Shown here: piece after piece, positions 1 through 8,174 of the stretch
Position numbering within the stretch: the stretch's first letter is position 1
How the letters are laid out: each line of letters begins with the position of its first letter
Source of the DNA: Hydrogenophaga sp.
GTDB lineage: Bacteria; Pseudomonadota; Gammaproteobacteria; Burkholderiales; Burkholderiaceae_C
Length of the DNA stretch: 54,186 nucleotides
Direction: 5' to 3'
NCBI RefSeq assembly: GCF_026125825.1
Contig: NZ_JAHCKK010000021.1
Span: forward strand, 1-54,186
Position numbers and translations under genes: made by a program
Notes under the pieces: model-generated
Database searches by the model: none
The model's input: the letters and a program-made list of their open reading frames with translations, nothing else
Told to the model about the DNA's origin: nothing

Positions 1-992
1 TGCTGCGCGCGCGCATGCAGGGTGGCGTGGCCAATGGCCTGGGTGGCGGTCTGGACGATGCCGGCCCTGGGGTTGGCTTCCATCAGCTTGACCATGGACA
101 CCAGGCAGTTGCCGCTCATGACGCTGTCGGCGTCGAGCACCACCATGTAGCGGTAGTCCTTGCCCCAGCGACGGCAGAAGTCGGCCACGTTGCCGGCCTT
201 GCGGTGCGTGCGGCGCGTGCGCAGGCGGTAGTACACCTCGATCGGCGGCAGTTCGGGCTGCGCGGCCAACGCGGCGCGCAGGTCTTCCCAGGCCTTGCGT
301 TCGGCCTGGGCGATCTCGGGGTTGTAGCTGTCGGACAGCACGAACACGTCGAACTGGCCGGCGTGGCCGGTGGCCGCGAGCGACTCGCAGGTGGCGCGCA
401 GGCCGGCGAACACGGTGGCCACGTCTTCGTTGCAGATCGGCATGATGATCGCGGTGCGCGCATCGGGGTTCATGGCGTGGTCTTTCACGTCGGCCGCGCG
501 CAGCGTGTGGCGGTCACCGAACAGCGAGACCCAGAACCCCATGAGCGCCGTCACGAAGCCGGTGACGACCCAGGCCGAGAGCAGGCTGAACAGCGCCAGC
601 TGGCCATATTGCAGCCAGGCGTTGTGGTGCTCCGGTTGCGCGTCGGCGAACAGGGTGGTGGCGAAAGCGGTGCTCAGCACGGTGAGCAGCGCGAACACGA
701 GGCGTCGGCGGTTGGCCGCGCTCTGCCAGGCCATGGGCGCTTCGGCGACCTCCGACGACGCCGCGGGCGGCGTGCGCGGGGGCAGCACGCGGCTGGCCGT
801 GCTCAGCAGCGCGGTGCCGATGCTGTTCCAGAAGCCGCGCCAGGGGCGCGGCACCATGGAGCCTCGGTTGATCGGCGGTGCCGTGACGGAGTTGGGATGG
901 CGCTCCTGGCGCAGCTGGGTCAAGGCATGCTGGGGCATGGGGAGGCTTTCAGGCGTCGCACCGAGGTGCGAACTGGGGTGGGCCGTGCTCAT
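1..992 (-). CDS. opgH: OpgH, glucans biosynthesis glucosyltransferase (C-terminus off the window)
   Basis: OpgH is the inner-membrane family-2 glycosyltransferase that polymerises UDP-glucose into the backbone of osmoregulated periplasmic glucans. The 330 visible codons run to the window edge without a stop. They contain two hydrophobic segments (about residues 97-117 and 130-158), then the start of the GT2 domain (IIMPICNED near 182-190) and the nucleotide-sugar site VVLDADS near 284-290. I chose the ATG at 992 because its ATGA overlaps the opgG stop. An upstream in-frame ATG at 1016 would overlap opgG by 28 bases. The overlap indicates translational coupling in an opgGH operon. The remaining catalytic region and C-terminal membrane segments are not visible. 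Confidence 0.93.
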   Translation of the reverse strand, partial: MSTAHPSSHLGATPESLPMPQHALTQLRQERHPNSVTAPPINRGSMVPRPWRGFWNSIGTALLSTASRVLPPRTPPAASSEVAEAPMAWQSAANRRRLVFALLTVLSTAFATTLFADAQPEHHNAWLQYGQLALFSLLSAWVVTGFVTALMGFWVSLFGDRHTLRAADVKDHAMNPDARTAIIMPICNEDVATVFAGLRATCESLAATGHAGQFDVFVLSDSYNPEIAQAERKAWEDLRAALAAQPELPPIEVYYRLRTRRTHRKAGNVADFCRRWGKDYRYMVVLDADSVMSGNCLVSMVKLMEANPRAGIVQTATQAIGHATLHARAQ

Positions 993-2560
993 TCGGGAAG
1001 CAGCAGATGTGTCCATGTTTCGCTCACGGTGTCGTTGTGGTGTTGAAGAAAAGCGCGCAGCTCGACCGGCTGGGCCGGGTCCACGCGCTCGACGCGCACG
1101 GTCACGCGCCAGGTGCGCGTGGCGGGATTCGGGTAGGCCAGGGTTTCGAGCACGCGGCCGTTGGCATTGGCCGTGACCACTGCCTTGACCGGCGCACCGG
1201 CGGGCAGGCTGTCCAGCGCCGGGCCGGCGAAATCGATCACGTACTGGGGCTGGCGGGCCTGCTCGGCCGGCGAGAGCCGGGTAAAGCCATAGCCCTTGCG
1301 GGTCTGGGTGACCCAGCTCGACGGGGGGCGCTGCTGGGTGTCACCCTGCCAGGCCAGTTCGTAGCTCAGCTCCAGCGGCTGGCCGGCGGCAGGCAGCTGG
1401 GCGGGCACCCAGTAGGCGACGATGTTGTCGTGCGTCTCGTCGGGAGTGGGCAGCTGCACCAGCTCCACGCGGCCCGCGCCCCAGTCGCCCATCGGTTTGA
1501 CCCAGGCGCTCGGGCGGCGCTCGTAGCGCGCTTCCACGTCTTCATAGTTGGCAAAAGCGCGGTCGCGCTGCATCAGGCCAAAGCCGCGCGGATTCTGCAG
1601 CGTGAAGGAGCTGACCGTGACCGCCTTGGGACGCTGCAGCGGGCGCCACAGCCACTCGCCTTCGCCGCTGACCATCATCAGGCCGTCGGAGTCGTGCACT
1701 TCCGGGCGGAAGTCGCCCGGCAGGGGCTGGTTCTCGCCGGAGAGGAACATGCTGGTGAGCGGCGCGATGCCCAGGGTGTTCACGGGACCGGCGCCGGCAC
1801 GAAGGAACACGCGTGCCGTCACCGTGGTGGTGGTCTGCTGGCCGGGACGGATGACGAAGCGGTAGGCGCCGGTGGCGCGAGGCGATTCGAGCAGTGCGAA
1901 CACCGTGACCTCGGTCGCGCCCGCTGCCGGGCGCTGCAGCCAGAACTCGGAGAAGCGCGGGAATTCTTCGCCGCTGCCGCCCACGGTGTCGATGGCCAGG
2001 CCGCGGGCCGAGAGGCCGTATTGCTGGCCCGCGCCGAGCGCACGGAAGTAGCTCGCGCCCTGGAACACGATCAGCTCGTCCTTGTAGGCCTGGCCGTTGA
2101 GCGGATAGTGCAGGCGGAAGCCAGCGTGGCCGAGGTCGCCCCAGCGGCTGGTGTCGAAGGTGTTCTTGCCGTAGTCGAAATCGGTGCCCCGGTAGGGCAG
2201 GTGGTTCACCGTGCCGTCGGCCGTCAGCTCGTGGATGCGCACCGGTTCGGTCTGGTACAGGCCGAGGTGGAAAAACTGGGCCTCGAAGGGCAGGTTCTGT
2301 GCGCGCCAGACGGATTGGTCGGTCTTGAACCGGATGTCGCGCAACTGGTCGTAGGTGATGGTCGCAAGCTCGGCGGGCAGCTTGTCGCTGTTTGCCTGAA
2401 AGGGCTGCTGGGCACGCGCCTTGGCGACCTGCGTGATGTGATCCCAGTCAACGCGCTGCGCGTGGGCCGACGCCCCGCAGAACACGGCCAGCAGGGCGCC
2501 GAGCACACCCCAGCCGCGCAGGCGGCGGGTGGTGAAAAAAGGGCGAATCGTGAAGGGCAT
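989..2560 (-). CDS. opgG: OpgG, periplasmic glucan biosynthesis protein
   Basis: OpgG is the periplasmic partner of OpgH in making osmoregulated periplasmic glucans. The 523-residue protein matches the usual family length. It starts with a basic stretch followed by a hydrophobic core ending ASAHAQ (about residues 18-35), a clear Sec signal peptide with AHA-type cleavage. The mature protein begins near RVDWDHI and continues with the family's beta-rich body. The ATG at 2560 has no visible Shine-Dalgarno sequence. A near-consensus sigma-54 element ends 12 bases upstream of it, so the transcript may be almost leaderless. Its end overlaps opgH. Upstream DNA up to glrR carries candidate GlrR sites (see the separate entries). 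Confidence 0.93.
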   Translation of the reverse strand: MPFTIRPFFTTRRLRGWGVLGALLAVFCGASAHAQRVDWDHITQVAKARAQQPFQANSDKLPAELATITYDQLRDIRFKTDQSVWRAQNLPFEAQFFHLGLYQTEPVRIHELTADGTVNHLPYRGTDFDYGKNTFDTSRWGDLGHAGFRLHYPLNGQAYKDELIVFQGASYFRALGAGQQYGLSARGLAIDTVGGSGEEFPRFSEFWLQRPAAGATEVTVFALLESPRATGAYRFVIRPGQQTTTTVTARVFLRAGAGPVNTLGIAPLTSMFLSGENQPLPGDFRPEVHDSDGLMMVSGEGEWLWRPLQRPKAVTVSSFTLQNPRGFGLMQRDRAFANYEDVEARYERRPSAWVKPMGDWGAGRVELVQLPTPDETHDNIVAYWVPAQLPAAGQPLELSYELAWQGDTQQRPPSSWVTQTRKGYGFTRLSPAEQARQPQYVIDFAGPALDSLPAGAPVKAVVTANANGRVLETLAYPNPATRTWRVTVRVERVDPAQPVELRAFLQHHNDTVSETWTHLLLPE

Positions 2561-2571
2561 GCCGGTATAAG

Positions 2572-2588
2572 GGCAAACCCTGTGCCAA
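2572..2588 (-). promoter_or_regulatory. Candidate sigma-54 promoter of opgGH
   Basis: On the minus strand the 17 bases read TTGGCACAGGGTTTGCC. Against the sigma-54 consensus YTGGCACGrNNNTTGCW this matches every fixed base except one G and the last W. The GG (-24) and GC (-12) dinucleotides are exactly 10 bases apart. The predicted start point, 12 bases past the GC, is about position 2561, right at the opgG ATG. A leaderless mRNA is therefore the odd consequence of this call. An enhancer-binding protein gene (glrR) lies just upstream. Confidence 0.7.
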
Positions 2589-2607
2589 CCTGAAAAAACC
2601 GAATCAG

Positions 2608-2618
2608 ATCAACGGCTT
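2608..2618. promoter_or_regulatory. IHF-like core site between promoter and upstream sites
   Basis: ATCAA-N4-TT matches the core of the IHF consensus WATCAANNNNTTR, with mismatches at the outer W and R. It lies about 50 bases upstream of the predicted sigma-54 start, between the promoter and the TGTC-N10-GACA sites. That is where a DNA-bending protein would be expected at a sigma-54 promoter. A match this short is weak on its own, so the position is the main argument. Confidence 0.4.
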
Positions 2619-2681
2619 TTCAGGTATCCAGATGTGTATCCGCCGTTTCGCCGCGGCAGAAGGCCTTTTCAGGCCGGTTTT

Positions 2682-2699
2682 TGTCGCCGAATGGCGACA
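2682..2699. promoter_or_regulatory. Candidate GlrR activator site 1 (TGTC-N10-GACA)
   Basis: This is an exact match to TGTC-N10-GACA, the motif known for GlrR sites at the E. coli glmY promoter. The spacer extends the dyad to seven perfect base pairs on each side of GAAT. Its centre is about 130 bases upstream of the predicted opgG start point, a normal enhancer distance. It could also fold as an RNA hairpin, but no U-run follows it in the direction of transcription, so I do not call it a terminator. Confidence 0.6.
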
Positions 2700-2729
2700 G
2701 GTGGGACCTTCGTTCAGGAAAAGTCCAGT

Positions 2730-2751
2730 AAAAACAAGGGCTTGGCCTTGT
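2730..2751 (-). terminator. Candidate terminator of glrR
   Basis: Reading the minus strand directly after the glrR stop gives a hairpin with arms ACAAGG and CCTTGT around a six-base loop, followed by a run of T. The stem is short. Its position at the stop codon and the U-run suggest that glrR transcription ends here and that opgGH has its own promoter. Confidence 0.5.
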
Positions 2752-2766
2752 CACTCTTCGGCGACA
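2749..2766. promoter_or_regulatory. Candidate GlrR activator site 2 (TGTC-N10-GACA)
   Basis: This is a second exact TGTC-N10-GACA match, centred 67 bases from the first and about 197 bases upstream of the predicted sigma-54 start of opgG. It overlaps the last codons and stop of glrR. All TGTC and GACA tetramers in this intergenic region pair up into these two sites. Confidence 0.55.
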
Positions 2767-4160
2767 GCCTCGCTGGCGGCGCCGGGCGAGTCGCTCTTGA
2801 ACAGCCCCGGGGTGAGGGCGTGTTTTTGCAGCAGGCGGTAGAACTCGGTGCGGTTGCGCTGCGCCAGTCGGGCCGCGTCGGCCACGTTGCCGTCGGTCAT
2901 CTTGAGCAGGTCCACCAGGTACTCTCGCTCGAACCGCTGTTTGGCGTCGGCGAAGCTGAGCACCTCGATCGACGGCGTGCGCAGCGCGCGCTGCACCAGC
3001 GCGAGCGAGACCAGCGGCGTGGTCGACAGGGCGCAGACCTGCTCCACCACGTTGTAGAGCTGGCGCACGTTGCCAGGCCAGGCCGCCATGGTGAGCGCCT
3101 TGAGCGCTTCCGGGGCGAACCCCGAACTGCGCTTGCCGTACTTGGCCGCCAGCCGAGCCAGGAAGTGGTTGGCCAGCAACGCGATGTCCTCGCGCCGCTC
3201 GGCCAGGGTCGGCAGCGTGAGCGTGACCACGTTGAGCCGGTAGTAAAGGTCCTCGCGGAACTGGCCGGCGGCCATCGCGTCTTCCAGGTCGCGGTGGGTG
3301 GCCGAGATGATGCGAACGTCCACCGGCAGCGACTGGCTCGAACCCAGCGGGCGCACCGCGCGTTCCTGCAGCACGCGCAGCAGCTTGACCTGCAGGGCCG
3401 GGGGCATGTCGCCGATCTCGTCGAGCAGCAGCGTGCCGCCGTCGGCCGCCTGGAACAGGCCTTTGTGGTTGGCCACGGCGTCGGTGAACGCGCCCTTCAT
3501 GTGGCCGAACAGCTCGGATTCGAGCAGGGCCTCGGGGATCGCGCCGCAGTTCACCGCGATGAAGGGGCGGTTGGCGCGCGCGCTGGCCTTGTGGATGGCG
3601 CGCGCCAGCATTTCCTTGCCGGTGCCGGAGTCGCCGCGCAGCAGCACGCTGGCGTCGGACTGAGCGACCATGCGCGCCTCGGCCAGCAGGTCGGCCATGC
3701 GGTTGGATCGGCTCACGATTTCGCTGCGCCAGGCCTCGTCCACATGGGTGCTCTGGTGCGCGGGCGCGCCCAGGGCGAGCGCCTGCGCGATCTTCTCCAG
3801 CAGCTCCTTGGCGTCGTAGGGCTTGGTGAGGTAGGTGAACACGCCGCGCGCCGTGGCCTCCACCGCGTCGGGGATGGTGCCGTGCGCGGTCAGCAGGATC
3901 ACCGGCAGCGAGGGGTGGCGCGCGCGGATCTCGTCGAACAGGGCCAGGCCGTCCCGCCCGGGCAGTCGCACGTCGGAGAGCACGAGCTGGGGGCGCTCGA
4001 TGTCGAGCTGGCTGAGCGCGGCCTCGGCCGAACCCACCGAGGTGACCTGGTAGCCCGCTGCGCCCAGGCGCATGGCCAGCAGGCGCAGCATGTCGGCGTC
4101 GTCGTCGACGACGAGCAGCCGCGCGCGTGGGGCCGAAGGCCGCTGGGGGCTGGCGTTCAT
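2751..4160 (-). CDS. glrR: GlrR/QseF-type sigma-54-dependent response regulator
   Basis: A 469-residue NtrC-family activator. The N-terminal receiver (about 13-130) has the acidic pair DDD at 19-21 and the phosphoacceptor D63 in LSDVRLPG. The AAA+ domain (about 150-380) has Walker A GDSGTGKE and Walker B GGTLLLDEIGD. The C-terminal Fis-type helix-turn-helix is around GNVADAARLAQRNRTEFY. The sigma-54 contact loop reads GAFTDA instead of the usual GAFTGA, which may alter activity. The ATG overlaps the qseG stop (ATGA). The order glrK-qseG-glrR matches that of E. coli. In that family the regulator activates sigma-54 promoters such as glmY. Here the best target in view is opgGH. Confidence 0.93.
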   Translation of the reverse strand: MNASPQRPSAPRARLLVVDDDADMLRLLAMRLGAAGYQVTSVGSAEAALSQLDIERPQLVLSDVRLPGRDGLALFDEIRARHPSLPVILLTAHGTIPDAVEATARGVFTYLTKPYDAKELLEKIAQALALGAPAHQSTHVDEAWRSEIVSRSNRMADLLAEARMVAQSDASVLLRGDSGTGKEMLARAIHKASARANRPFIAVNCGAIPEALLESELFGHMKGAFTDAVANHKGLFQAADGGTLLLDEIGDMPPALQVKLLRVLQERAVRPLGSSQSLPVDVRIISATHRDLEDAMAAGQFREDLYYRLNVVTLTLPTLAERREDIALLANHFLARLAAKYGKRSSGFAPEALKALTMAAWPGNVRQLYNVVEQVCALSTTPLVSLALVQRALRTPSIEVLSFADAKQRFEREYLVDLLKMTDGNVADAARLAQRNRTEFYRLLQKHALTPGLFKSDSPGAASEAVAEE

Positions 4161-4843
4161 GGCGCCGTCGGGCGCGCGCCGTTGGGCGCGGCCGCCGGTG
4201 GGCGTGTGGTGAGGCTGCGCTCGATGGCGCGCATGGCCTCCAGCCGCTCATTGAGCTGGTCAATGCGGCGCTGGCTGTCGCGCAGTTGCTGGGCCTGGCG
4301 GTCGGCGGTTTCTTCCAGCTTGCGCTGGTCCAGCAGGCGGTTGGCGAGCAGCCGGGCCAGCGGCTTGAGCGGCAGGCTCTCCGGGCCAGGGTGGGCGATC
4401 ACGCGCTGGAACAGGCCAAGCGCGCGCGCGGTATCGGCCGGCTGGCGCAGCTGGGTCAGCGCCAAGGCCAGTTGCATCTGGCGCAGTGCCACATTGCCGG
4501 GGTCGCCCTGCACCACGATCTCGGCGGCGAGGTCGGCCGGACTGAGGGCGTGCAACCGGTCTGCGTAGCTCAACAGAGCCGTCACCACATCGGGCACCGG
4601 GGCCGTCTCCCCGCTGAGCACCACGGGCGGCTGCGCGGGCGGTGCCGTCACCGGCGTCACGCGCGGCGGCGTGGCGGCCTCGGTGGGCGCGGGCGGCTGG
4701 CTCACCTGAATGGAGATCGTGCCGCTGTCCGCGCTCTCGCGCGCCGGCGTGGTGCCGCAGGCGGTCTGCGACAGGGCCAGCGCCACGGCGAGGCCAGCCA
4801 GGCGCCCTGCAGGGCGGTGGGGGTGGGATGGGCTAGTGGGCAT
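4157..4843 (-). CDS. qseG: QseG-like outer-membrane lipoprotein
   Basis: A 228-residue protein between the kinase and regulator genes. The N-terminus has a signal sequence ending SQTAC with Cys at about residue 28. Gln at -3 makes this an atypical lipobox. A proline-rich linker and a helical C-terminal half follow. The segment RRIDQLNERLEAMRAIERSL and the TTRPPA after it resemble the end of E. coli QseG, where the same arrangement of helix and tail occurs. QseG is known as an outer-membrane lipoprotein made with the QseE/GlrK kinase. The ATG at 4843 overlaps the end of glrK by 11 bases, and the stop overlaps the glrR start, which indicates tight coupling. Confidence 0.8.
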   Translation of the reverse strand: MPTSPSHPHRPAGRLAGLAVALALSQTACGTTPARESADSGTISIQVSQPPAPTEAATPPRVTPVTAPPAQPPVVLSGETAPVPDVVTALLSYADRLHALSPADLAAEIVVQGDPGNVALRQMQLALALTQLRQPADTARALGLFQRVIAHPGPESLPLKPLARLLANRLLDQRKLEETADRQAQQLRDSQRRIDQLNERLEAMRAIERSLTTRPPAAAPNGARPTAP

Positions 4844-6251
4844 GGGGCAGTTCGATGCGGAAGTGGGCACCCTGGCGCTGGGGCAGCAGGGTGATGCGGC
4901 CCCCGTGGGCCAGAATGTACTCGTGCACGATGGACAAGCCGATGCCGGTGCCGCGCACGGCACCCGTCGGCTGGCGTTCGCCACGGTAGAAGGGCTCGAA
5001 GATCCGGTCGCGGTCGGCCTCGGCCACACCTGGCCCCTGGTCCACGATGTCGATGCAGGCGCGGCCCGGCAGGTCCAGCAGCACGAGGCGGATGTGGCCG
5101 CCCGGTGGCGAGAACCGGATCGCGTTGGACAGCAGGTTGCCCACCGCCGAGGCGATCTTCTCGCGGTCCAGCGGCATCGTGGTCGGCACGCCTTCGACGC
5201 GCACGTTCAGCGACTGGGCCTGCCACTGCAGCCGCTGCGTGTCCACCTGGTCCTCGAGCAGCGCCAGCAGGTCGGTGCGCTCCCGCTTGAGCTGGCGGGC
5301 CTCGAAGGCCGCCGCGTTGAAGCGCAGCAGCGCTTCGATCTGGTGCTGCAGCAGTTGCGTGTTGTGCTGCAGGATGTTGACCACCTCGGCCTGGCTGGGG
5401 TTGAGCGCGCCGGCCACGCCATCACCCAGCACCGCCACGCCTTCGTGCAGCGAGGCCAGCGGCGTCTTGAGCTCGTGCGAGATGTGGCGCAAGAAACGCG
5501 CCTTGTCGGCATCGAGTTCGGTCAGCCGCAGCCGCAGCCATTCGAGCTGCTGGCTCACGCGGCGCACGTCGGACGGCCCCGGAATGTCGATCGGCACGTC
5601 GAGCTGGTTCTCGCCCAAACCCTGGATGGCTTTCTCCAGCCGCTTGAATGGCCGTGCAAGCCAGATGCCGAAGGCCAGGGCCAGGATGGCCGCGATGCCG
5701 ATGGAGCCCACCACCTGCTGCGTGAGTTCCTGCCGGCTGGTCTCGAAGCGCGCCTGCAGGGCCTCGTTGCGGCTGGTGATGATGGACTGCACCTTCTGTG
5801 CGATGGACGCGCTGTGACCATCGATCTCGCGGAAGACCTGGGCCACCTCGCGCTCGCGGTCCAGCGCGGTCTCGGGCGGCCCGTCCAGCAGCACGGTGAT
5901 GGCGTCCAGCCGGTCGCGCCAGTTGTAGGCGAAGTCGGGTGGCAGTTCGTTGTCTTCCAGTCGGCGCAGGATGTCGCGCGCGTTGCCGGCGGCTTCGTCG
6001 AAGCGCTGGCGCAGTTGCCGGTCGCGCAGCACCAGCGACTGGCGCGCCGCGCGCTCCATGGTCAGACTGCGTTCGGACAGCGACTGCGCCGCCGTCGACA
6101 GCGCGATGGCCTGCGCCGCGCTCTCGCGGCTTTGCGCCATGAGGGTTTCGAGCGAGAACAGCGCACGCACCGCCGCCACGCCGAGCAGCGCCCCGATCAG
6201 CAGGAAGGCGACCAGCAGCAGCTGCTGGAAGGAGAAGCGCAGCGGTTTCAC
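4833..6251 (-). CDS. glrK: GlrK/QseE-type sensor histidine kinase
   Basis: A 472-residue membrane kinase that should phosphorylate the adjacent GlrR. It has transmembrane helices at about 10-30 and 180-200 flanking a roughly 150-residue periplasmic helical sensor, then a HAMP segment (200-250). The HisKA H-box RHISHELKTPLASL contains the phosphoacceptor H259. The HATPase domain has an N-box (NLLSNAIRFS), a G1 box (DQGPGV) and a G2 box (GTGIGLSIV). The start is GTG at 6251, seven bases after the miaB stop, with no strong ribosome site, so expression may be coupled to miaB. The qseG start lies within its last codons. Confidence 0.9.
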   Translation of the reverse strand: MKPLRFSFQQLLLVAFLLIGALLGVAAVRALFSLETLMAQSRESAAQAIALSTAAQSLSERSLTMERAARQSLVLRDRQLRQRFDEAAGNARDILRRLEDNELPPDFAYNWRDRLDAITVLLDGPPETALDREREVAQVFREIDGHSASIAQKVQSIITSRNEALQARFETSRQELTQQVVGSIGIAAILALAFGIWLARPFKRLEKAIQGLGENQLDVPIDIPGPSDVRRVSQQLEWLRLRLTELDADKARFLRHISHELKTPLASLHEGVAVLGDGVAGALNPSQAEVVNILQHNTQLLQHQIEALLRFNAAAFEARQLKRERTDLLALLEDQVDTQRLQWQAQSLNVRVEGVPTTMPLDREKIASAVGNLLSNAIRFSPPGGHIRLVLLDLPGRACIDIVDQGPGVAEADRDRIFEPFYRGERQPTGAVRGTGIGLSIVHEYILAHGGRITLLPQRQGAHFRIELPHAH

Positions 6252-6258
6252 GGGAACG

Positions 6259-7614
6259 TCAGGCCGCCTCGCGCACCAGCACCTCGCCGCGCAACGAATG
6301 CGGGCGGGCCTCGGTGATGCGCACGTCGAGCATCTGGCCGATCAGGCGCTCGGCCTGCGGGCCGCCATCGAAGTTGACGATGCGGTTGCACTCGGTGCGT
6401 CCCATCAGTTCGGGTTCGCCGTTCTTGCCTGGGCGGCGCGAGCGGCCTTCCACGAGGATGCGCTGCACCGTGCCTTCGCGGCTGCTGCTGATGCGGCGCA
6501 CGTTCTCCTCGATCACGGCCTGCAGGTGCTGCAGCCGCTTGAGCTTGACCTCGTGCGGCGTGTCATCGGTGAGGTTGGCCGCTGGCGTGCCCGGGCGCGG
6601 GCTGAAGATGAAGCTGAAGCTGGTGTCGAAACCCACGTCGGTGATGAGCTTCATCATTTTCTGGAAGTCGTCCTCGGTCTCGCCGGGGAAGCCGACGATG
6701 AAGTCGCTGCTCATGGCCAATTCGGGCCGGATCGCGCGCAACTTGCGGATGGTGCTCTTGTATTCCATGGCGGTGTAGCCGCGCTTCATCGCCATCAGGA
6801 TGCGGTCGCTGCCGTGCTGCACCGGCAGGTGCAGGTGGTTCACCAGCTGCGGAATCCTGCCGTAGGCCTCGATCAGGCGCGGCGTGAACTCGTTGGGGTG
6901 GCTGGTGGTGTAGCGGATGCGTTCGATGCCGGGAATCTCGGCCACGTACTCCAGCAGCAGGGCGAAGTCGGCGATCTCGCTGGTATCGCCCATCGCGCCG
7001 CGGTAGGCGTTCACGTTCTGGCCCAGCAGCGTCACCTCCTTCACGCCCTGGTCGGCCAGACCCGCCACCTCCACCAGCACGTCGTCGAAGGGACGGCTCA
7101 CCTCTTCGCCGCGCGTGTAGGGCACCACGCAGTAACTGCAGTACTTGGAGCAGCCTTCCATGATGGACACGAAGGCCGAGGCACCCTCCACCTTGGCCGG
7201 CGGCAGGTGATCGAATTTCTCGATCTCGGGAAAGCTGATGTCCACCTGCGGCAGCGCCTGGCGCGCGCGCTGGTTGAGCAGTTCGGGCAGGCGGTGCAGG
7301 GTCTGGGGGCCGAACACCACGTCCACGTAGGGCGCGCGCTTGATGATCTCGGCACCTTCCTGGCTGGCCACGCAGCCGCCCACGCCGATCAGCACGCCTT
7401 TTTCCTTGAGGTGTCTCACGCGCCCGAGGTCGCTGAAGACCTTTTCCTGTGCCTTCTCGCGCACCGAGCAGGTATTGAAAAGGATGAGGTCGGCCTCCTC
7501 CACGTCCTGCGTCGGTTCGTAGCCTTGCGCGGCGCCCAGCACGTCGGCCATCTTGTCCGAGTCGTACTCGTTCATCTGGCAGCCGAAGGTTTTGATGAAG
7601 ACTTTTTTGCTCAT
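6259..7614 (-). CDS. miaB: MiaB, tRNA-2-methylthio-N6-dimethylallyladenosine synthase
   Basis: A radical-SAM methylthiotransferase that adds the methylthio group to i6A37 of tRNAs reading UNN codons. The 451-residue protein has the N-terminal UPF0004 domain with cluster ligands C12, C49 and C81. The radical-SAM motif CSKYCSYC holds C155, C159 and C162, and a C-terminal TRAM domain ends near the stop. The frame is open further upstream, but the ATG at 7614 opens the family-typical [17 protein letters not shown] and has a GGAA-type ribosome site. The glrK start follows after seven bases, so the two genes may be co-transcribed. Confidence 0.97.
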   Translation of the reverse strand: MSKKVFIKTFGCQMNEYDSDKMADVLGAAQGYEPTQDVEEADLILFNTCSVREKAQEKVFSDLGRVRHLKEKGVLIGVGGCVASQEGAEIIKRAPYVDVVFGPQTLHRLPELLNQRARQALPQVDISFPEIEKFDHLPPAKVEGASAFVSIMEGCSKYCSYCVVPYTRGEEVSRPFDDVLVEVAGLADQGVKEVTLLGQNVNAYRGAMGDTSEIADFALLLEYVAEIPGIERIRYTTSHPNEFTPRLIEAYGRIPQLVNHLHLPVQHGSDRILMAMKRGYTAMEYKSTIRKLRAIRPELAMSSDFIVGFPGETEDDFQKMMKLITDVGFDTSFSFIFSPRPGTPAANLTDDTPHEVKLKRLQHLQAVIEENVRRISSSREGTVQRILVEGRSRRPGKNGEPELMGRTECNRIVNFDGGPQAERLIGQMLDVRITEARPHSLRGEVLVREAA

Positions 7615-7705
7615 GGGGAATTCCATTCGGGAAAGGGCGCCGCGCCGCGGGCGCACGCCATGGGCGCGGCCGCGGCCACGGCGGCCGCAGCAGGCGCTGG
7701 GAGAC

Positions 7706-8137
7706 TCAGTTCGTGGTGCGTGCCGGCGTGCCGGCGGGCAGGGTCTGTTGCGACTCGAAAACGAAGTTGCGCTGCGTGCCGTAGCCCGGGCGCTTGACCT
7801 TCGCTTCGGCCTCGGTCAGCAGCCAGACCTGGTGGACCTGGCCGCGCTGGTCGAGGGTGTAGTTCACCACCAGCTCCTGACGGATCAGGCTGGAGGACAT
7901 GACCAGCTTGTTGGTGCTGTCGAGAATGCGCGCGCCCGGGGCGAAGCGCGTGTCGCGGTCGTCCATGGTCACCAGCGGCGGTTGCACCACCACCATGGTG
8001 CCGCGCAGCGCCTTGGCCGGGAACTCGCGTTGCACGGCCTGGGCGTGGGCGGCGCTCGTGGGAAGCAGGAGGGCGGCGGCGAGCGCGGTGCTCAGGCCGG
8101 CGAGGGTGGCCACGAGGGCGGGTGGGCAGCGGTTCAT
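7706..8137 (-). CDS. Small secreted protein of unknown function
   Basis: A 143-residue protein with a clear Sec signal peptide (hydrophobic stretch about 8-30, ending SAAHAQ). The mature part is about 110 residues, mostly beta-like, with no Cys and no motif I recognise. It ends with a Thr/Asn tail. It lies on the same strand as miaB, 91 bases upstream of it. The gap between them is very GC-rich and repetitive. It is probably a periplasmic protein conserved in related genera. I assign no function. Confidence 0.75.
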   Translation of the reverse strand: MNRCPPALVATLAGLSTALAAALLLPTSAAHAQAVQREFPAKALRGTMVVVQPPLVTMDDRDTRFAPGARILDSTNKLVMSSSLIRQELVVNYTLDQRGQVHQVWLLTEAEAKVKRPGYGTQRNFVFESQQTLPAGTPARTTN

Positions 8138-8174
8138 GGTATGTGTCCAGAGGCTGTGGGGAGAGGCGATTGTC

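Noticed and set aside
2682-2699. Hairpin TGTCGCC-GAAT-GGCGACA as a terminator of glrR
   Set aside because: The run of T lies on the wrong side for minus-strand transcription, and a better hairpin with a U-run lies right at the glrR stop (2730-2751).
2620-4263. Longer Arg/Pro/His-rich open frame on the same strand as glrR
   Set aside because: It is out of frame with the clear response regulator and has no domain-like sequence. Such shadows are common in GC-rich coding DNA.
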